From Nocardia crassostreae (GTDB lineage: Bacteria > Actinomycetota > Actinomycetes > Mycobacteriales > Mycobacteriaceae), in the NCBI RefSeq assembly GCF_001613405.1, contig NZ_BDCH01000014.1, forward strand, positions 124,001 to 188,000: 64,000 bases of DNA, in the 5' to 3' direction. The position numbers were made by a program, and so were the translations under genes. The notes beneath the pieces were generated by a model that was not told the DNA's origin, ran no database searches, and was given only the letters and a program-made list of their open reading frames with translations. The first letter of the stretch is position 1. Every line of letters begins with the position of its first letter. Of the stretch, positions 60,141 through 64,000 are shown in pieces.

Positions 60141-61409
60141 ATGGCCGTATTGATAGTCGCCGCCGTTCTGGTCCTGCTGGTCGTGGTGGTCGTCTTCAAG
60201 TCGGTGGCGCTGGTGCCGCAGGCGGAGGCGGCGGTCATCGAACGGCTGGGCCGGTATTCGCGCACGGTGTCCGGGCAGCTGACCTTCCTGGTGCCGTTCG
60301 CGGATCGGATTCGCGCCAAGGTGGACCTGCGCGAGCGGGTGGTGTCCTTCCCGCCGCAGCCGGTCATCACGCAGGACAACCTGACCGTGCAGATCGACTC
60401 GGTGGTCTACTTCCAGGTCACCAGCCCGCAGGCCGCGGTCTACGAGATCAGCAATTACATTGCCGCCGTTGAGCAGTTGACCATCACCACCCTGCGCAAT
60501 GTGGTCGGCGGCATGACCCTGGAGGAGACCCTCACCTCCCGCGACCAGATCAACAGCCAGTTGCGCGGCGTCCTCGACGAGGCCACCGGCCGCTGGGGTC
60601 TGCGCGTGTCGCGCGTCGAGCTCAAGGCCATCGATCCGCCGCCGTCGATTCAGGAGTCGATGGAGAAGCAGATGAAGGCCGACCGCGAGAAGCGGGCCAT
60701 GATCCTCACCGCCGAGGGTCAGCGCGAAGCCTCCATCAAGACCGCCGAGGGCCAGAAGCAGGCGCAGATCCTCTCCGCCGAGGGCTCCAAACAGTCCGCC
60801 ATCCTGTCGGCCGAGGGCGAACGCCAGTCCCGCATCCTGCGCGCCCAGGGTGAGCGCGCCGCCGCCTACCTGCAGGCGCAGGGCCAGGCCAAGGCCATCG
60901 AGAAGGTCTTCGCCGCCATCAAATCAGGTAAGCCCACCCCCGAGCTGCTGGCCTACCAGTACATGCAGACCCTGCCGCTGGTCGCCAAGGGCGACGCCAA
61001 CAAGGTGTGGTTGGTGCCCAGCGACTTCGGCAAGGCCCTGGAAGGATTCGCCCGCGGCTTCGCCACCAAGGGCGAGGACGGCGTCTTCCGGTACGAGCCC
61101 GCTCCCGACGGTGCAGCGGCCGAACGTCCCGAGGACGATTCCGACGAGGTGGCCGACTGGTTCGATACCGCCACCGACCCGGCCGCCGAACGCGCCGTGC
61201 GCGCCGCCGAGGCCGATGCGCGGGCCCCGGTGGATCCCACCGCGCTGCCGCAGGGCTCCCGGCTGCGCTCGGACAAGCAGGAGGAGCTGCCACCGGCCCC
61301 GCAGCCTCCGTATCCGCCACAGCACCCGCAGGGGCAGCAGCCGCGCCGTCCGGCGCCGCCGGACAACCAGGAATCCCCGCCGCCCCCGCCGCGACCCCTG
61401 GGCCGCTAG
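60141..61409 (+). CDS. SPFH/band 7 (stomatin-like, QmcA) protein
   Basis: The 422-residue protein has an N-terminal membrane segment (VLIVAAVLVLLVVVVVFKS). The band 7 domain follows (about residues 22-190, with VPQAEAAVIERLGRYSRTVSGQLTFLVPFADRI and VVSFPPQPVITQDNLTVQIDSVVYF). A long coiled coil is rich in EGQ repeats (about 185-255, AEGQREASIKTAEGQKQAQILSAEG). The last 110 residues are a Pro/Ala-rich disordered tail ending PPRPLGR. It forms membrane-associated oligomers and pairs with the NfeD-like protein. A perfect 20-bp hairpin follows. Confidence 0.9.
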   Translation: MAVLIVAAVLVLLVVVVVFKSVALVPQAEAAVIERLGRYSRTVSGQLTFLVPFADRIRAKVDLRERVVSFPPQPVITQDNLTVQIDSVVYFQVTSPQAAVYEISNYIAAVEQLTITTLRNVVGGMTLEETLTSRDQINSQLRGVLDEATGRWGLRVSRVELKAIDPPPSIQESMEKQMKADREKRAMILTAEGQREASIKTAEGQKQAQILSAEGSKQSAILSAEGERQSRILRAQGERAAAYLQAQGQAKAIEKVFAAIKSGKPTPELLAYQYMQTLPLVAKGDANKVWLVPSDFGKALEGFARGFATKGEDGVFRYEPAPDGAAAERPEDDSDEVADWFDTATDPAAERAVRAAEADARAPVDPTALPQGSRLRSDKQEELPPAPQPPYPPQHPQGQQPRRPAPPDNQESPPPPPRPLGR

Positions 61410-61418
61410 CCCGGCATG

Positions 61419-61463
61419 ACGCGAGAGGCCCCCTCGACGCACCGTCGAGGGGGCCTCTCGCGT
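61419..61463. terminator. Strong rho-independent-type hairpin
   Basis: The 20-bp stem (61419-61438, beginning ACGCGAGAGG, pairing with 61444-61463, ending CCTCTCGCGT) is perfect with a 5-nt loop. It lies 10 bp after the SPFH stop. No T-run follows, as is common in actinobacteria. Confidence 0.85.
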
Positions 61464-61831
61464 TACCGATACCCGGAAATCGGCGAGCGGAATCACGTTT
61501 ATCCCGTGACCTCCGCCACAAAATGCGCATGAAATCACAGAATTGTCATTTCGGATTCTCCCGATTTCATCTGCGATAACGACGTGAGTATTCATTATTC
61601 CCTGTTGTCAATTGCCTCGTGATCACTCTGTGATTCGACGTGATTGTTCCGTTATGGTCGTCTGCGGCTCGGGCGCAGGCCGAGCCCGACCTCGAACCGC
61701 CGAACATCGGCAACCCCGTCCCGCGGTTCGCGTGCAACCGACATCCCTGGGGACGGGGACCCGCAGCTTTCCTCGATATCTCGGGCGAGGCGCAGAGCGC
61801 GGGCCGCATGGGCGCAGGCAGGGAATCCTCT
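61464..61831. promoter_or_regulatory. 368-bp leader region before rpf-like gene
   Basis: The region is partly AT-rich (61560-61640), then GC-rich with many short inverted repeats. Actinobacterial rpf genes are often preceded by a c-di-AMP riboswitch, but I could not find its core motifs here. The purine-rich CAGGGAA ends 8 nt before the ATG at 61832. No gene is supported in the gap. Confidence 0.35.
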
Positions 61832-62161
<330 letters not shown>

Positions 62162-62180
62162 CGCCACCACGGCCTCATCC

Positions 62181-62220
62181 GATGGCCCCGTCCGCAATTG
62201 CGGACGGGGCCATCGCTTTT
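62181..62220 (+). terminator. Rho-independent terminator after rpf-like gene
   Basis: GATGGCCCCGTCCGCAA (62181-62197) and TTGCGGACGGGGCCATC (62198-62214) form a perfect 17-bp inverted repeat with no spacer, followed by GCTTTTC. Hairpin plus T-run is a classical terminator, here 20 bp after the stop of the rpf-like frame. Confidence 0.9.
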
Positions 62221-62312
62221 CATTCGACTGCGGCAATACAGACCGTGGGGCATACTGTGTAGTAGTCGTTTTCGCCGATACCGACGTCGGTGAACCGGGG
62301 GGCATATAGGGC

Positions 62313-63674
62313 ATGACGACGACGCGCAGAGCGATATTGCGGGCGGGTTTGATTCTCCCGCTGGCCACGGCCTGCGCGCCGAATGTCCTGCTGGGTGACC
62401 GCGACAAGGTGCGAATCGCGGTGCCGTGGAGCGGGTTCGAACTGCGGGCCTTCGATTCCGTGCTGACCGCCGCCCGGCAGCGAGCCGCCGATCGGGGAAT
62501 GTGCCGCGACACGCAATTGATCCTGCTGGGCGACGATATCGACACCGCCTTCGCCGCGCGGGGCGCCTCGGCCCCGGAAATCGTCATGCTGCCGCAAATC
62601 GGGCGAATTCGGGAATTGCTCGCGGACAAGGATTCTCCGCCGAGTATCGACAATGCGCTGTGGGAGGACCAGGTCGGCCTCCGGTACGGGCAGCACTGGG
62701 ATTACGTGCTGCGCAGCAATGGAGTGCTGGGTCGCGACAGGACGCGGTACGGGCTGCCGTTCAAGAGCGCGCAGAAGTCACTGATCTGGTACGACCGGCA
62801 GACCTACGAACAGCACGAGAAGCTCTTCGCGGCACACGGTTTGGGCGAGCCCGGCACTTGGACCGTCGGGCATTGGCGGACGGCCATGACCGCCCTGGAG
62901 GCGACCGATGTGCGATTGCTGGCATTCGGCGCGGCCGACGGCAGGGTGGTCACCGACCTCTTCGAGAATCTGCTGCATGCTGAATCACGCTCGGCCTATA
63001 CGGAATTGGAGACCGGGACCACCCAGTGGCGCTGGGATCAACCGGCGGTCCGCGCCGCCCTGCACCGGATGGGGGAGTTGTGCGGTCACCCGGCCGCGTT
63101 CCCGCGCGGTCTCGCCGTCGCATTGACGCGGCAATTCCCCGATTCAGTGCGTGACGTGTTCGACCGCCGTGCCGCGCTCATGGTCGCCGCACCGGATTTC
63201 GCCGAACCGTATGTGCATCGCAGCCTGGCGAGCGCGGGCCGCACTACGGGCATTGTCGGCGTACTGCCGTTCCCGGCTCTCGAACCCGGTCGGCAGGCGC
63301 CCCTGATCGGCGGCGGTGACGTCATGGTGCTGACCCGCGCGGCGGGTGACGATGCCCGCACCCTGCTGGCCGAACTCGCCGCACCGGATGCCGCGGCGCA
63401 GTGGATCGACGATATCGGCGGTTTCGTGGCCCCGAGTCTGCGCAGCACCCACCGCTTCTCACGGCTCATGGGACCCGTTGCACGTGAACTGGATTCCTGG
63501 TCGAGCTTCGACCTGTCGGATCGCATCGGCTCCGCGGGCGGCCGCTGGGGCCTGCGCAGCATACTGACCGAATTCCTACTCGACATCGCCGAATCGGGTG
63601 TCGCGGGCCTCCCGGACGCGGTGGAGCGAGTGGTCCGCAAGCTCGACGCCTTCCGGACGGGAGGAACCCGATGA
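62313..63674 (+). CDS. Lipoprotein sugar-binding protein of an ABC transporter
   Basis: The 453-residue protein has a lipoprotein signal: TTTRRAILRAGLILPLATAC, with lipobox LATAC and Cys about residue 21. The mature part matches family 1 solute-binding proteins of sugar ABC transporters: VRIAVPWSGFELRAFDSVL, ASAPEIVMLPQIGRI, YGLPFKSAQKSLIWYDRQTYE (ligand cleft), and GGGDVMVLTRAAGDDARTLL near the C-terminus. Its stop overlaps the next gene's ATG (ATGA), so it opens an operon with a membrane component that runs off the window. Confidence 0.83.
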   Translation: MTTTRRAILRAGLILPLATACAPNVLLGDRDKVRIAVPWSGFELRAFDSVLTAARQRAADRGMCRDTQLILLGDDIDTAFAARGASAPEIVMLPQIGRIRELLADKDSPPSIDNALWEDQVGLRYGQHWDYVLRSNGVLGRDRTRYGLPFKSAQKSLIWYDRQTYEQHEKLFAAHGLGEPGTWTVGHWRTAMTALEATDVRLLAFGAADGRVVTDLFENLLHAESRSAYTELETGTTQWRWDQPAVRAALHRMGELCGHPAAFPRGLAVALTRQFPDSVRDVFDRRAALMVAAPDFAEPYVHRSLASAGRTTGIVGVLPFPALEPGRQAPLIGGGDVMVLTRAAGDDARTLLAELAAPDAAAQWIDDIGGFVAPSLRSTHRFSRLMGPVARELDSWSSFDLSDRIGSAGGRWGLRSILTEFLLDIAESGVAGLPDAVERVVRKLDAFRTGGTR

Positions 63675-64000
63675 CCATCCCGGACTTCGACCCGCGCGTC
63701 TTCGAAACACCCGATCTGCGTATGGAATTGGCGACTCGGCGGCTGTCGGGCCCGCTGGTCGCCGGACACCATCCGCAACGGTGGTTCGGCTGGGCCGTGC
63801 GGATACCGGCATTCGTCCTGATCGGCGTGCTGCTGGTGGCGCCCGTCGGATGGACGGTGTGGCTGGCCGTGGACGCCCGGCCCGTGGTGGCGGGCGGATG
63901 CGGTCTCGCGGTGCTGTGCGGGATCGCCGATACGGTCGGGGGTCGCACGCGGCGTTGGCTGTCCATGCTGGGGCTGCTGATCGTCAGCGCCGTGGTGGTC
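63671..64000 (+). CDS. Membrane component following the solute-binding gene (3' end outside window)
   Basis: ATG 63671 overlaps the solute-binding stop. The visible 110 residues have a polar N-terminus (FDPRVFETPDLRMELATRRL) and three hydrophobic segments: VRIPAFVLIGVLLVAPVGWTVWLAV, PVVAGGCGLAVLCGIADTV and LSMLGLLIVSAVVV. It is probably the first part of an ABC permease or a membrane-anchored partner of the binding protein. The C-terminal part is not visible, so the family cannot be fixed. Confidence 0.6.
   Translation, partial: MTIPDFDPRVFETPDLRMELATRRLSGPLVAGHHPQRWFGWAVRIPAFVLIGVLLVAPVGWTVWLAVDARPVVAGGCGLAVLCGIADTVGGRTRRWLSMLGLLIVSAVVV

Noticed and set aside
61464-61831. c-di-AMP riboswitch before the rpf-like gene
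   Set aside because: Such riboswitches are common before actinobacterial rpf genes, but the conserved core segments were not found here by eye; a covariance search would decide.

Overview
The window is high-GC DNA with actinobacterial codon use and gene content. An OtsB1-type fusion, an Acg-type nitroreductase, an Rv1733c-like membrane protein, tandem universal stress proteins, a DUF3097 protein and an Rpf-like domain point to Nocardia or a close mycolic-acid relative. Names are from recognised protein motifs only; nothing was searched. No tRNA, rRNA, CRISPR array or origin was seen.

Region 1 (about 1-40.6 kb) is a metabolic island that resembles the mycobacterial DosR/DevR dormancy regulon. 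It holds a PEP synthase end, an Acg-type nitroreductase, an OtsB1-like trehalose fusion, four universal stress proteins, phosphoketolase, two flavodoxins, and an acetyl-CoA synthetase / pyruvate dehydrogenase operon ending in an acyl carrier protein. It also holds a CBS-BON protein, a UbiB kinase, two hibernation-factor-like proteins, a DUF1918 protein, a P-type ATPase, a PfkB kinase, a tetronasin-type ABC pair and a lone cytochrome oxidase subunit I. Palindromes of the form GGGGACC-N3-4-GGCCCC sit upstream of most of these units, singly or in pairs about 20 bp apart, and look like DosR-type boxes. The apparent theme is survival without oxygen or growth: acetyl-CoA/acetyl-P supply, sugar phosphate handling, ribosome shutdown and stress sensing. 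Within it, 9.9-13.7 kb is a less related patch (serine hydrolase, zinc-ribbon protein, MarR/GlcG pair, a gene remnant and a membrane protein).

Region 2 (about 40.5-47.3 kb) is an accessory, partly decayed stretch. It holds a flavin amine oxidase, a DUF4406-like protein, a saccharopine-dehydrogenase-like gene, an ISAs1 transposase scrap joined to a serine hydrolase remnant, an SCO6745-like gene and several small secreted proteins.

Region 3 (47.3-64 kb) holds small regulator-plus-effector sets (Drr-type ABC exporter with a TetR gene; TetR with an amine oxidase; TetR with a hydrolase; ArsR with an AHSA1 protein), then DUF3097, NfeD-SPFH, an Rpf-like gene and the start of a sugar ABC transporter.

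An unusual number of otherwise well conserved genes are interrupted. There are six in-frame stop codons, three +1 shifts in G runs, and several small out-of-frame deletions. These may be real decay or sequence errors, and they are annotated individually.
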